From Antedon bifida (Eukaryota; Echinodermata; Crinoidea; Comatulida; Antedonidae), in NCBI GenBank assembly GCA_963402885.1, contig OY727096.1, positions 32,221,820 to 32,285,819 of the forward strand: a stretch of DNA of 64,000 bases, in the 5' to 3' direction. Made by a program: the position numbers and the translations under genes. The notes beneath the pieces were generated by a model. It did not search any database. It saw only the letters and a program-made list of their open reading frames with translations, and was not told the origin of the DNA. Positions 15,201 to 27,200 of the stretch are shown piece after piece (within the stretch, counting starts at the first letter, position 1; each line of letters begins with the position of its first letter).

Positions 15201-18200
15201 TTATGTTGAAAACTATGAAACGTACCTATCAGTTAGAGGAGTGATAACAAGCCTAGCGGTGTTCCCGAGATACTCATACGAGTACCTAAATTGAGCGTCA
15301 CAGATGTTAGCATAACACTGCTTACGTTCATCATCCCATCGGTGACGTAATTGACTGAGCCACTGGAACGCTTGAGCGCTGTCGATCTTCATTGCAATCA
15401 GTTTTGCAACCACATCACGGGCGTGCACATCGATGGTACAGATGGTCATGATTTTTTGACGGTCACCTGGTGTCAGATTGCCAATTAACATCGTGATCAA
15501 AGTGTTGAGTTGTGTAACCTAAAAAGTCATACAAATATAACATTAACAATTTGATTGGTAAACACCTTTCATAATTACAAGATACAATGACAATGATCAG
15601 GTATGTGTGTAAGTTAGACACCTTCCTCTCATCTGTGTCATCAGCTGAAATACTTCACATTTACTTCACATTTATTGCTTCATCCTTCAGATGGGACATC
15701 ACGCTGTTGGTTATGTATGCATAAAAGGCACATTTGCACATTTTTTCAATGTCGTTCATGCGATTGTTTTATGTTAAATTGCTTCAGAAGTAGCTGTTTC
15801 AGCTGTATGGGTAATCCTGTTATGTTCTCTCAATGTTTATTGTGAGTACTAAATAAAACCAAAAAAAATACACAAGGACTCTTATTTATGGCATGTTATA
15901 AGTGTTCATAACTATTATTACACTGCTACATTACCTGTTTCTTATTGTATTCCTTAAGAGCATTTTCATGACCTTCTTCCAGCCTACCAAATGCAATTCC
16001 AACTTCTGTCGTCCACCAGATCTGTGTAGTAGCCAACGCAACCTGCGCTGCATAATCATACAACCAGTGTTCTCTTGGCTTCTCTTCATACGCTACAACA
16101 GCCTCATTGAATGTTAAACGAACCGTCTGACGCATCGCGTCTTGAAGTTTGTTCAACCATGCTTCAACCTAAAAAAAGTAGTTGCAAGTTGTAATTTTAA
16201 TTTATGAGCCAAAAATGTCAAAAATGAACAAACAGCACCTTGCATACTTTGGGCTGAAGATCAGACTTTTTAAATTCAGGGTCCTGGGTCTGAACACACC
16301 AACTTTGCTAAGTAAAATTTATATTGAGCATCTGATTTATGTCGATCAACGATCAAACTATGTGGTGTTAATACATTGTCGCCATGCAGGGATATTGGGA
16401 CATGTTTTTTCACTCTCAACCTTGACACAGTTTTGATTGTTTGTAGGTCCAGATGACACATTGATTGACCTGACCTAGTTAGGTAGCCGCAAACTGAAAG
16501 CTTGTTATTACAGATTTGATTTCACTTACCTGACCAGTACACTCGCATGGTTGAGTGAATTCTGCATATTCACCTTCCTTACTGTACATTCCAAGAGCAG
16601 TCTTGGTGTCGTTGCCCTCATCATCTTGCTCAAACTTCAGCTTAGCCATGTTGTCAAACAGTTTTGACAAGTGACGTTGAACCTAAAACAATGTAGCTTA
16701 GTATATGTGTATGACATTCTTACCTAATCAAAGTACCAGACATTTCTAAAGCTCTGTCTACACTATCAAACTAGTTTGACAAAAAAGGTGTGATATGCTT
16801 AAATATGGTATTGATATGACATCATCATGTCCATATATGGGCACATCACATTTTTTTGTCACATAAAGTTTGATAGTGTAGACAAGGCTTTACTTAGCAA
16901 TCAAACTACCAGACATATCTATTGGGTAAAAAGAGTGCAGGTGAATTGGGGCATTAGCTGCTTACAATAACATCAAGGAAAGCCTTTGGCTACTGTCTAT
17001 CCTAGAAACAAAGGATATCACTTACTGTTGATGGATTGTTTCCGTTTGAGAGAATGTCCAAAAGATCAGCAGATGATACAAAGTAGAAACGTGGAAATGC
17101 TAGTCGTTTGGTTTCAAGATATTCAGCTAAAGCCTTCTCGCACAATGATAATCTAAAAAAAATATCAGATATATAAATCAAAATTGTCATTATCACTGCC
17201 TCTTTTTCACACAATCACTATTACAAGCATTATCTTTAATGTTTATTTCTCATAGAAATTCTCCATAATTGTGAAACCAGAAATGAAATGCATCCTTCAT
17301 TTTATTATTTATTCATATTATTATATACACCCTCACCACATACTGCAACAATATGTATCTTACCTTGACTGTATATCCTCCAGTTTGTCAAACAGGCCTG
17401 GTTTATTTGTTGCTTCTACTACATTTGGTGTTTTCTCAACATCAAACATAAGTTCCTGTATAATTAAAAGATTGAAATGTGACAGAAAAGATTAGGTAAA
17501 ACATTGGTAAAAGCTAAACAGAAAACTAAACAAAGAAAAATATATTAAAAAAGAATAAAATGCTCATTGAAAATTAAAAGATTGCAAGAGAATAAAAAAG
17601 AAAGTTACCTTCACATCAGTATCAATACCATCAAAACGCTTGGAATCCTCTGGCAACTGGTTACGAATATCTTCAGAACCAATGAAGATACTCTCCAGAT
17701 GTGACCATGTTCTCTGGACTTCAAACCAGATGCTGATGACAGAGTCTGCTGTGGAGAGCTTCTTCTGCCAGGTGGAGACTTCTTCCAAGAAGTGAGCAAT
17801 GTATTTGGACGTCATCAAGTTTTGAAGTTGTACCTGAAGTATTAAGGGAATGTAAGATGTGTATGTAGCCAAATGGTTTAAGAGATTGTCTGTGAAGTTA
17901 GACATTTTGGTCTATCCAAAGGCTTTCCATTTACAGCATTGAATGTGTTGTACAAACAGCCATACAGTAGGTCCACTAACAACTCATTCATTTTATTTCA
18001 TACGCAATCTAAAAATGAGTATCTCGCCAATTGCAGGATGGAAAAACTATTTTATAAATATAAACTCCAGAGAAATTGAGGCAAGCCATTATGACTCTAT
18101 ATTTCAACCTGAATTGTTTATCTACAGAAATGTGCAAACAGCTTTGAGCTTTGTAATATATTGTACTAATTAAAGACTTAAATGGAAAAGATGTAACATA

Positions 18201-21200
18201 AGTACTTACTTGGTTATCTTCAAGGGTTTCAATCAACTCTTCACTGGACTTCAGATTTGGTATACCAGTTCTTGGATGTTTTTCATACTCAAACTCCATT
18301 TGAGTCCAAGTGACATCAAGTTCTTTAAGAACCTTCTCCATGCTCATTTCTTTGACAGCTTTGTCCACAATGTTGCGGACCTCGTCTTCAAAGTTATGCA
18401 GATTCAGGGCCAATAGATCTGCTAGCGTGGTGGACTCATCCATCAGGAATCTTACCTATATATATCAAGATTAATTTATGGATGAATTTCACTGGTGGCA
18501 CAAAGATAGGAATAGGAGGAATTACATGAAGTCAGATTTAAAGGTAAAATAATTGCAAAGCAAAACTACCTTAGTTGCATGCATCAGCTGTTGCCAATGG
18601 CGTTCCCTGATAGCAGGATTTTGTAATTCACTGACAGCACGTAGTGATGTCAACATGTTTTTGACAGTTGAATCAAGACCACCATATGCGTCCCAAGCAC
18701 GCATCTCTTTGTCAAGACTCCTGATGTCTTTAGCAAACTTCTTGCAGTCCATTTCCATCTGTTCAACGTTGATCTCCTGCCAAAGAGTTGTCTTCCAGTC
18801 ATCGATGCTGGAACGTACCAGAATGATCATATCCCAGAGAGTCTTAAGCATGCACACTTCTTTTCTGCAGACTTTCAGTTGTCTGTAGTCAGGTACGTTG
18901 ACTTCAAACAGACTAGCAGATGCTTGTAATGATGCCATTTGAGTTTCCATCTCAAATATTTCATAATGGCACTAGAAAATTAAATTTGCAAACATTTAAT
19001 CAACACACGATAAATTCTTAATTTAGTGACATACAGTATTCTCAAATATATAACTTTCTCTGATGAACTACATAGGTAAACAAATACTTACATTATCGAG
19101 AGCTGGGTATGGTTCTTCAAAAGAAAACCTAAATGGAGCTTCTTTTCTAAACCTCTCTCTGAATTCATGTTGTTTGACCTGTAAATAGAGTTAAATATAA
19201 TATTGCAATGGAAATTTGTTTTAAAAAATATCTCAAGTATGTATGAAAAGTAATGTTAGTCAGCAAGTTAACTGACCAGTTTTGCATATTTAGTATTCTT
19301 AACCTTGAACTAGGCGTAGCACTCCTATATGCAAAACCTCACAAAAAGAGTTACAATTAGTTCCTTTATAAAAAATAAGACTGCAAAAACTCTTACATCA
19401 AATGACGTGCATTTACGTCTGATAATGGCGACCTCATTGGCCTGCAACGGAGCCACGTGCTGCTTGACTGTGATGGCAATCTTTTTACTGTTATTCCACT
19501 GTTCTGGCAATTCTTGCAGCTGCTGGTGAACCTCGTCTGGCATCTCTTGATCGTAGGTCTTCAGTAGTTCAATTGTCTGTTTGAGAGGCTCAAACATCTC
19601 GTCGGTGGATGATTGTCGTTCTTTGACCGCTAGTAGATGACCCATTACGCTTACTAAGCCATCGTAGTCTCCTTCCTCTACTGGTTTAGTTAATCCGCTA
19701 TCAGCTACTTTGATAAACTCTTGAAGGGCAGCCAGGCTAAATTGAGATAAATTAATTATCAGTTATTTGTTAGCTGTTACGACCAAAACCAGAATCGTGT
19801 TATGGTTTAAAAAAAAACCAAATATTGTGGGTTAATCCAACAGTGTCCGATTTTGAGAGAGATGAAATAGAGAAATTGTATAGAAAGCAAAAGTAATAAT
19901 CTAAAGGTAATTTAAAGGATTAAATCTAAAAAGAATGCAATAAATATTACCTGTTTGTGACATGGTCAATGAGATGCTGTTTAAACATAAAGCTCCATCT
20001 CTTGACGATGTTAAGTAGAGCTTGCTTGAAAGGTTTGGCGTCAACTCGGAACCAACAATCAAACGTCTGTACTGGTACAATCTCATCTACCTCCCCATAG
20101 ATCTTCTCATATGTATCAACCTACATAAAGTACAACAAGGTTAAGTAAGTGTAAGATTGTCTAAAGTTGTCAAGTCCTAAAGGCCACAGATTCAGAAATT
20201 ACAAAAAAGTATCAATCTTGTAAGATACTACCAGCGCAGGTTTGTGGGTTTTAAGCCTCTTTGCAATATAACCTACAAGATACTGCTGATGGAAGGAGCA
20301 CACAATAGCTATAGCTACCTATTTAATAAGATCTATTGATAAAAGAAATTCAACTAAAGGATAAACAAAATTTAAAATACCTGTTCCTTAAACTGTTCTA
20401 AAGTTGGCGGGCATTCTGGAACGCCGTCTTCTGCGTGTGCTTCAATCTCTTCCGTGGTGAGTACGTGATTGTAAAGAAGGAACTGACGCATGAATTCTTG
20501 TCGGTCGTCAACCCACAGGTATGCGTAGCTGTCAAAGGAATTGCGGTATTCTTGCGCTTTGTTCATGATTGTCTGCACTCTGTCCATCATCTCTTGACGC
20601 ATGTCTGACAGTTCCATCATGTCTTCCAAATCAGTCTGCAAATCAAAAGAACCATGTTCAATGAAGAATACCAGGAAAGAGGTCATTAAAGCAATTAGAA
20701 AGAGGCATCATCTCTCACATTGTGCAATTTTATTTACCTATTTAAACCAACATTTATTTAATTTCTTATTTGAAATGATTAAACAAAGCTGAGGATTGGG
20801 CAAAAAAGCCTTTTGATACAGACCTGGTAATGTTCTGCACCACTATGCTCTGCCAATCTCTTGACTAGAGATGCCATCTTGTAGATATCACTGACGAGCA
20901 TCTCTACAAGATCATAGAAGCCGTCAGCGATGCCATAATCCAGTGATGGCTGGAAGACCATGTCTGGGACCTGCAGCTCAAGACGTGCTTCAAAAAGTGG
21001 TGCAAGACTCTTAGTGTTGGTGTTTTCCAGAAGGAAGTTCAGACTACAGTGGATGCAGTTGAAGAAACCGTCTACTACCATGTCATCAAGGAAATCAACG
21101 TATGCCTTCCAAATGTCTGATGATGCATCAGCTTTGAACAGATCAAGATTTTCCTAATAAAAAAGATATTTTACACGTAAGACTCATAAGAAAAACTTAT

Positions 21201-24200
21201 TGATAAGCATTCATTGTTGGTATGGGGTAATATTCACTTTATTGCATCATGTAAACTGTGATGAAGTTGACATTGGGGTGGTGTATTTGTAGGTGGAGCA
21301 TAACAAAATAAGGCACAAATGTCTATATTCAAAGGTGTCACTATGATTCTTCTAGTTCGAGCCTTGTGTTGCGCTTTAGAGAAAATTTATTTTGGTTAAA
21401 GAAAGATAATTATTATTATTACTAAAAAGACAAAACTCACGTCCTCTCAGTTTGACAAAACAAACGACAAAACAAACTTAAATTACACTTTCATCAGTAA
21501 CAAATCTTACCTTGACCAGGGCATGAATCTTCTCTCCAGCAACAGTAATTTCATTGTATCTCTTAGTGATCTTAGACTCTCTATCTTCCAATGATAATAA
21601 AGAATCTGTTTTATTCTCTTTCCTTTCAAACAACGCCACTTTACTCCATTCCTCCATGATCTTCTTAATACTTTCAATATTGTCTTTTGATTTCTGCACC
21701 CTCTTCTCTAAATCTTGCACATGATCTCTAGTTTTCTGGATGTACTCCCATACTTCTTCTTGGTTCCAGTTCAACGAGTTTTCAGCCTTCTCGAGTTGAG
21801 TGTCAATTTCGGCAAGCTGACTTTCAATAAGTGGAAACTCTACTTCCAGTACAGTTTCCCTAACTTTATTATACCATTGCACTGTCAAGTCTAAGTTTGC
21901 ATTGTATTGGCGAAGTGTCTCGTGTTTGGCGTAGATAACCGCAGCACTATCTGGAATCTTTTCTTCCTCGCGAATAGTAAGATACTTTACTTCTCGAAGA
22001 ACAGCAACAAGTTTAGGGTCAAAGTTCACTGAAATTAAGTTTGTTTCTTTGTTGCGTACAACTAATGGTTGGTTGAGATTTACAGAGCATACATCATCAA
22101 CGTCCGCTGTCCAGCTCTCATAAACTTTTACTTCATACCTGAGAAATTAACAATATAAACATCTTGTCTTTACTTTTGAGAATTGCAGGTGTGGTACACA
22201 TTGCACTCCTTAACATTTCAGGGGTGCTGTATGTGTGCTGCTTAGTTTGCCAAATTTAGTAGTAGTTTACCAAATTTAAGTGGGCTATATAATCAGACTC
22301 CTCAAGGGAATTTTAGAAATGTGTTAGGTGAGTGATCGCACTCTCATGCCTCAAAAGACAAGGCTTGGGTATAGCATTAGATATACATAAACACATTTTA
22401 CCACTTACTTTCCTAAAAGTTCCATCATTTCTTCATACTTGTTAAATATTGTTGCAGCATCCTCTGTTTGCATAACTCTATAAAAAATTATACCAATTAT
22501 TATAGTACAAGAGTTGACAGGTTAGTATTGAAGGAATATAGCCTAAACATGCTGTTTTTATGCCTAATGTTTTATTGTACCACTAAGTAAACGCCACATA
22601 TAAAGTACTTTACAATTTCAAATAAAGTTGCTTTATAATATGTCCTATGCCAGCTTATTGCTGTAATAGCTTAGGAAATTACCAATTTAAATATGCAAAT
22701 GAATTTGAAAAAAAATGTACAAAATGTCTGTTATGTGATTACATTGAAAATTACAGGTACATTCAGCTTTTCAGGACAATTTTCCTGTATTACATATTAT
22801 AAGTGAATGAAATAAAAACATTTTAGTAACATTTCAAAACAAAAAAGTGGTTTATTTATCAGAACAGACTAAGAATTGGTTTCAATTTTATATTTTGCTA
22901 CAGTAGTCCACTGGACTAGTAACAGTTGTATATTTACTTGCCTACACATTATTTTTCCAGCCTGCACTATCAAATCAGAAATTACAGGCTAATTGTTACA
23001 AAACATTGTACAAAATGGGCTAGTAGTACAAAATGGGCTAGTAGTACAAAATGGGAAAGTACAAAATGGGAATGTACAGAATGAGAAAGTACTGGACCAA
23101 ACCATGTAGTTAAACCATAAATAAAAGTATTTTAAAATAAATCAAGTGCTATAGAATATTTTTATAAATATTATTATGAAAATTATTATATTTCAACCAA
23201 ACGACAGATACAAAAAAATTACATAAATTAAATTGAAAAAAATACAACTTGTTAAATTAGAGAAAAACAAAAATGTTATAAACTGTAATATTGTTAAGGT
23301 GGTTGAAAAGAAAGTATTAAAATTAAACATTGTGAAAAAAAAAGAAAACTAAACAATTTTGCTTAATTTTACCTTCTTACACCAGATCTGTTGCCAATGG
23401 AATGAGTCAGGAACATACAAAAATAACGGAAAATTGATACATAGAATTTGTAATATCAAATTTCAACATAGTGGAACCTCTTTTTTACAATTTGTAATAG
23501 GATAAAGGAGTATGTAATGCTCGACACACACAAACACTCAGATTCATTCTTTTTAATGGCTTCTCATTTCTATCTCTCTTACGAAAAACATATTGTTTAT
23601 CTTTTTTCTCAAGAATTATTACTAACTCACAGAGAGTACATTGTAATGAAAATGTTTACAAAAACAAATCAAAGGACAAACTATTTTTTTAAAGGCATGA
23701 TATAATTTTCTATATCTAAAATAATAATTATGTACAATATGAAAAAAATAATTTTGGGGTAGGCTTGCATGCTAACATACATTTACTTGGATACCATTTA
23801 ATCATACTTACGGTTGTTCAATGTGTTTAAAGCTAGCCATTGGTTTCTCAAGTCTCATTCTCAGTTCCCTCGCCCACTTCAATGCACCAGCTACTTCTGG
23901 CAGGTTCTTATGTAGTGGTGGCTTGTTCTCCGATGTCTCACACGACCTCATTTGGTTATCGTAGATGACCTTTGACTTGTCTAATTCTTCGTTGTACATC
24001 TTTAGGATTATGGGATACTTGTGCTCAAAGTCTTCACAGATAACAGGCCGATCAAGAATGGGACCATAACAGTCAAGCATCTATATACAAAATATATAAT
24101 AAATTATTTCACAAAAAAAAAAATAAAATCAAAACATGCCTTCAAAATACTCAATTTAGAAATATCATTAAAATAAAATAGACTCCAATCCAGGAAAACC

Positions 24201-27200
24201 ATCAAACATACCTTGAAAGTAGACTCCAATCCAGAACAGTCATCAAAGCCTTGGCAAAGGATTGATCCCAGTCTTCGATCCAAATCATAAACTTGGTTTT
24301 CAAAGTTACTATAATCATCAACAAATTCCTAGAAAAAACCACAATAAAATAATTAATCAAAAACCTAATTAGTGGTAGTCTCATCCCATATTCCATGACA
24401 CTGATTGGATTAATGATTCAATATAATAATACAGAGTTGATATGATAGTGATTAGGAAGAAAATGATGATACAATAGCAACAAAGATATGATTCTTATTA
24501 CCTGACATTGTGGGTCTAGGCCATCATATGGTCGCTCTGCGAATACTTTCACATACTCCTGGAATTCCTCATGTACTTTCTCCACCATGCTTCCAAGCAT
24601 CTTTCCTTTCATTCCACCCATCTCAGTCTTCTCAAGTTTGCTGAATTCAACTGTTGTCTCAAAAAGTTTCTGTAAGCATTTACAATTAAAAATTGTTTAA
24701 AGCTCTGTCTACACTATCAAAAAGTGTGATGTGCCCAAATATGGTATTGGTATGCTTAAATATGGTAGTGATATGACATCATCATGTCTATATGGGCACA
24801 TCACATTTGTTGTCACATAAAGTTTGATTGTGTAGACAGAGCTTAATACAAAAGTTTGTATTACAGTAATGGCACTGCTTAGCAATCCCAGGGTGTAGGT
24901 TCAAATCCTAGCTCTGGCATAGCCAATACAGTACCACTGTCTAGGCTCATAAGACTTGTTTTTTTAATGATATTTGTACGGTTACCTGAAGTGTGTCAAG
25001 TCTATCGATAAACGCATCCATACGCGTGAACACCATCTTTGACGCAAACTCCCACAATCTTGGTTCACGTCCATCCTTAAAGTAGTCCTTCAGCTTATTG
25101 CGATGTTCTTCATAAAGGTCACGGAAGCATCTCAAGACAGTGACAGCAGATCGAGTCTTCTCAAGAGCTTCTTCTGCTTCCATCTTAAAGATCTCACCAG
25201 GATCCAGGTAGTTGCGGCACTGTTGAAGAGAATGATTACTTTTAAAAACCCAACACATTATTGAAGAGTTATTGGGCATTTCGTATTCCTTTCCTCACCA
25301 TTATTTACATTGCTTCTCATACTTGTTCTCTTAAGCTAAGCTCAAAAGCTAGGCCATAGCTCATAAATTTCTGTGACACAATTCTAACACTAGCTTAATG
25401 CACTTGTCAACTGCCTGACCAACTATACGACCCCCTGAAGTGGTGCGTCATTTGTTCAATATGCATCATACCTTATGAATACCATGACGCACCCCTGTGT
25501 CAAAAACGTGACTTACCTTTAGGCGACCATGACTTACCCAATTTGATGCACAATGACCATGTTGTTCATGATATAGTGGGTGGTAAAGTGATGGACAGTG
25601 ACACACCATTGTTCATTGATGTGACGTACCATCTAGGTTTTTTTACGTTCTCCTAATTATTTGTAAATGATCTATGACGCACCTCTCCCAGGGGTTGTAT
25701 AGTTGGTCATACAATTGACAAGTACATAACTTCTCTTATTATGTTTTCCAAGCAGGCTCACCCATCCCTTCCTTCCACAACGCCCTTAAAACAAATTTTT
25801 CAAGATAATTCCCAGCTCACCTGATTAATAAGTGAATTGCAGAGTTCTTGGAAGAGCACAATGATCCTTGGAGGAGTGTTGTAGTATTCAGAGTGACTCC
25901 AGATCAGGCATATGGTGTGCATAAGAGCCGGCAATCTTTCTGGAAGTTCTGGAAAGTCCACCTCTTCAAAGCCGTCAATGTGGCGCAGTAATGGCTTCAG
26001 ATGTGTTGTGATATCTTGAGCTTCCGTCAATGCTTTACAATTTAAATTAATTTAATAAAATAAGTCCTTGGTTATAATTAATTATGAATGAGAATGCCCA
26101 GTGACCACTCTAAAGGTAGTGTGTGCATATCAGGAAGAATTAGAGTATAACTTGCTCTTTTCTGGTTATGATGTATTTTCAAATATTTCAAAAAGCATAT
26201 TATAAGATTCTATAACCTTCTGTGTTTGTTAGTTTTGTAACGAATGTATACTCACCAGCCTCTACATCTCGTTCAATGTTTTTGAAAGTAGGTAAGTAAC
26301 TACTGTTCGTCCTTTCCAGAAGTTCTTTCATTTTGCGGACTTTTGGATCTCTAAGCTGAAATATTAGGCAAATAATTGTGATATAATAGTTTTAATTAGG
26401 GGGAAAAAAGAAGCTGCTTCAATCACTGACAAAATGATATTATTTGGAGACAGTGACTGTGTTCGACATTTCATTATTTTTCTATTATTATTCCAACATC
26501 AAGTTGGCCTAGACAAATTTGTAAACTTTGACCTTTGAAAGCAATAAGAAAGTAGCAAACCTGTTGGAAGATGCAATCTAGATTTTCACATTTCGCTTTC
26601 CAGAATTGAACTTCGACATGAGGTCCGGGATTGAATCCTTCAAGAAGTGGTTGTGCTGAGTCTCGTTTTAAGACATCTCTTATCTGGTGAGTCCAGTCGA
26701 TAATGACAGATTCAATGGAGTGGACTAAGCCACGATCAATTGATTCACTCCTAGAAGAAAAAGTGGAATAAATTAACTGAACAGTTTTAAATTACTATTT
26801 TAAAAATTGTTTTACCCACCTATTTTCTCTCTTTTCGGTTGTTAAACTCAAATTAAACAGTGCAATAATTAAAATAAATTCAAGTTCCAAGTAAAAGCAC
26901 TTTAATCCAATAATATTCCATTATAATACAGGGCCGTACGCAGGGGGGTGGGGGGACCCCTCCAAATTGCAAAAGGTCCACATTTTATAGGGTCTTAAAA
27001 TAAATAAGTACTCAATGTTATGAAAATGGTCCAAAATATATTAATCCGCACCCACCCAAATAAAATCCTGCGTACGGCCCACTGTAATATATTCTTATAT
27101 TAAATAGCCTATGTAAATACGTGAACGTGATTGGTTGAAACTGCGTCACATGACTATCGCTGCGAGGATCGTAAATCGTATATATCCTCGAGAACGATGA

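Larger units (their letters stand above)
15226..19178 (-). other. DNAH9: Dynein exons 16-24: end of tail and linker
   Basis: Coding exons: 19092-19178, 18570-18971, 18210-18455, 17609-17833, 17364-17455, 17026-17152, 16530-16682, 15935-16168, 15226-15518, giving about residues 1209-1828. This covers the mechanical linker (DHC N-terminal region 2), which swings across the AAA ring during the power stroke. Recognisable linker sequence includes [20 protein letters not shown] in exon 21 and [20 protein letters not shown] in exon 23. The last exon leads directly into AAA1 ([20 protein letters not shown]). Exon ends join in phase throughout. Confidence 0.93.
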
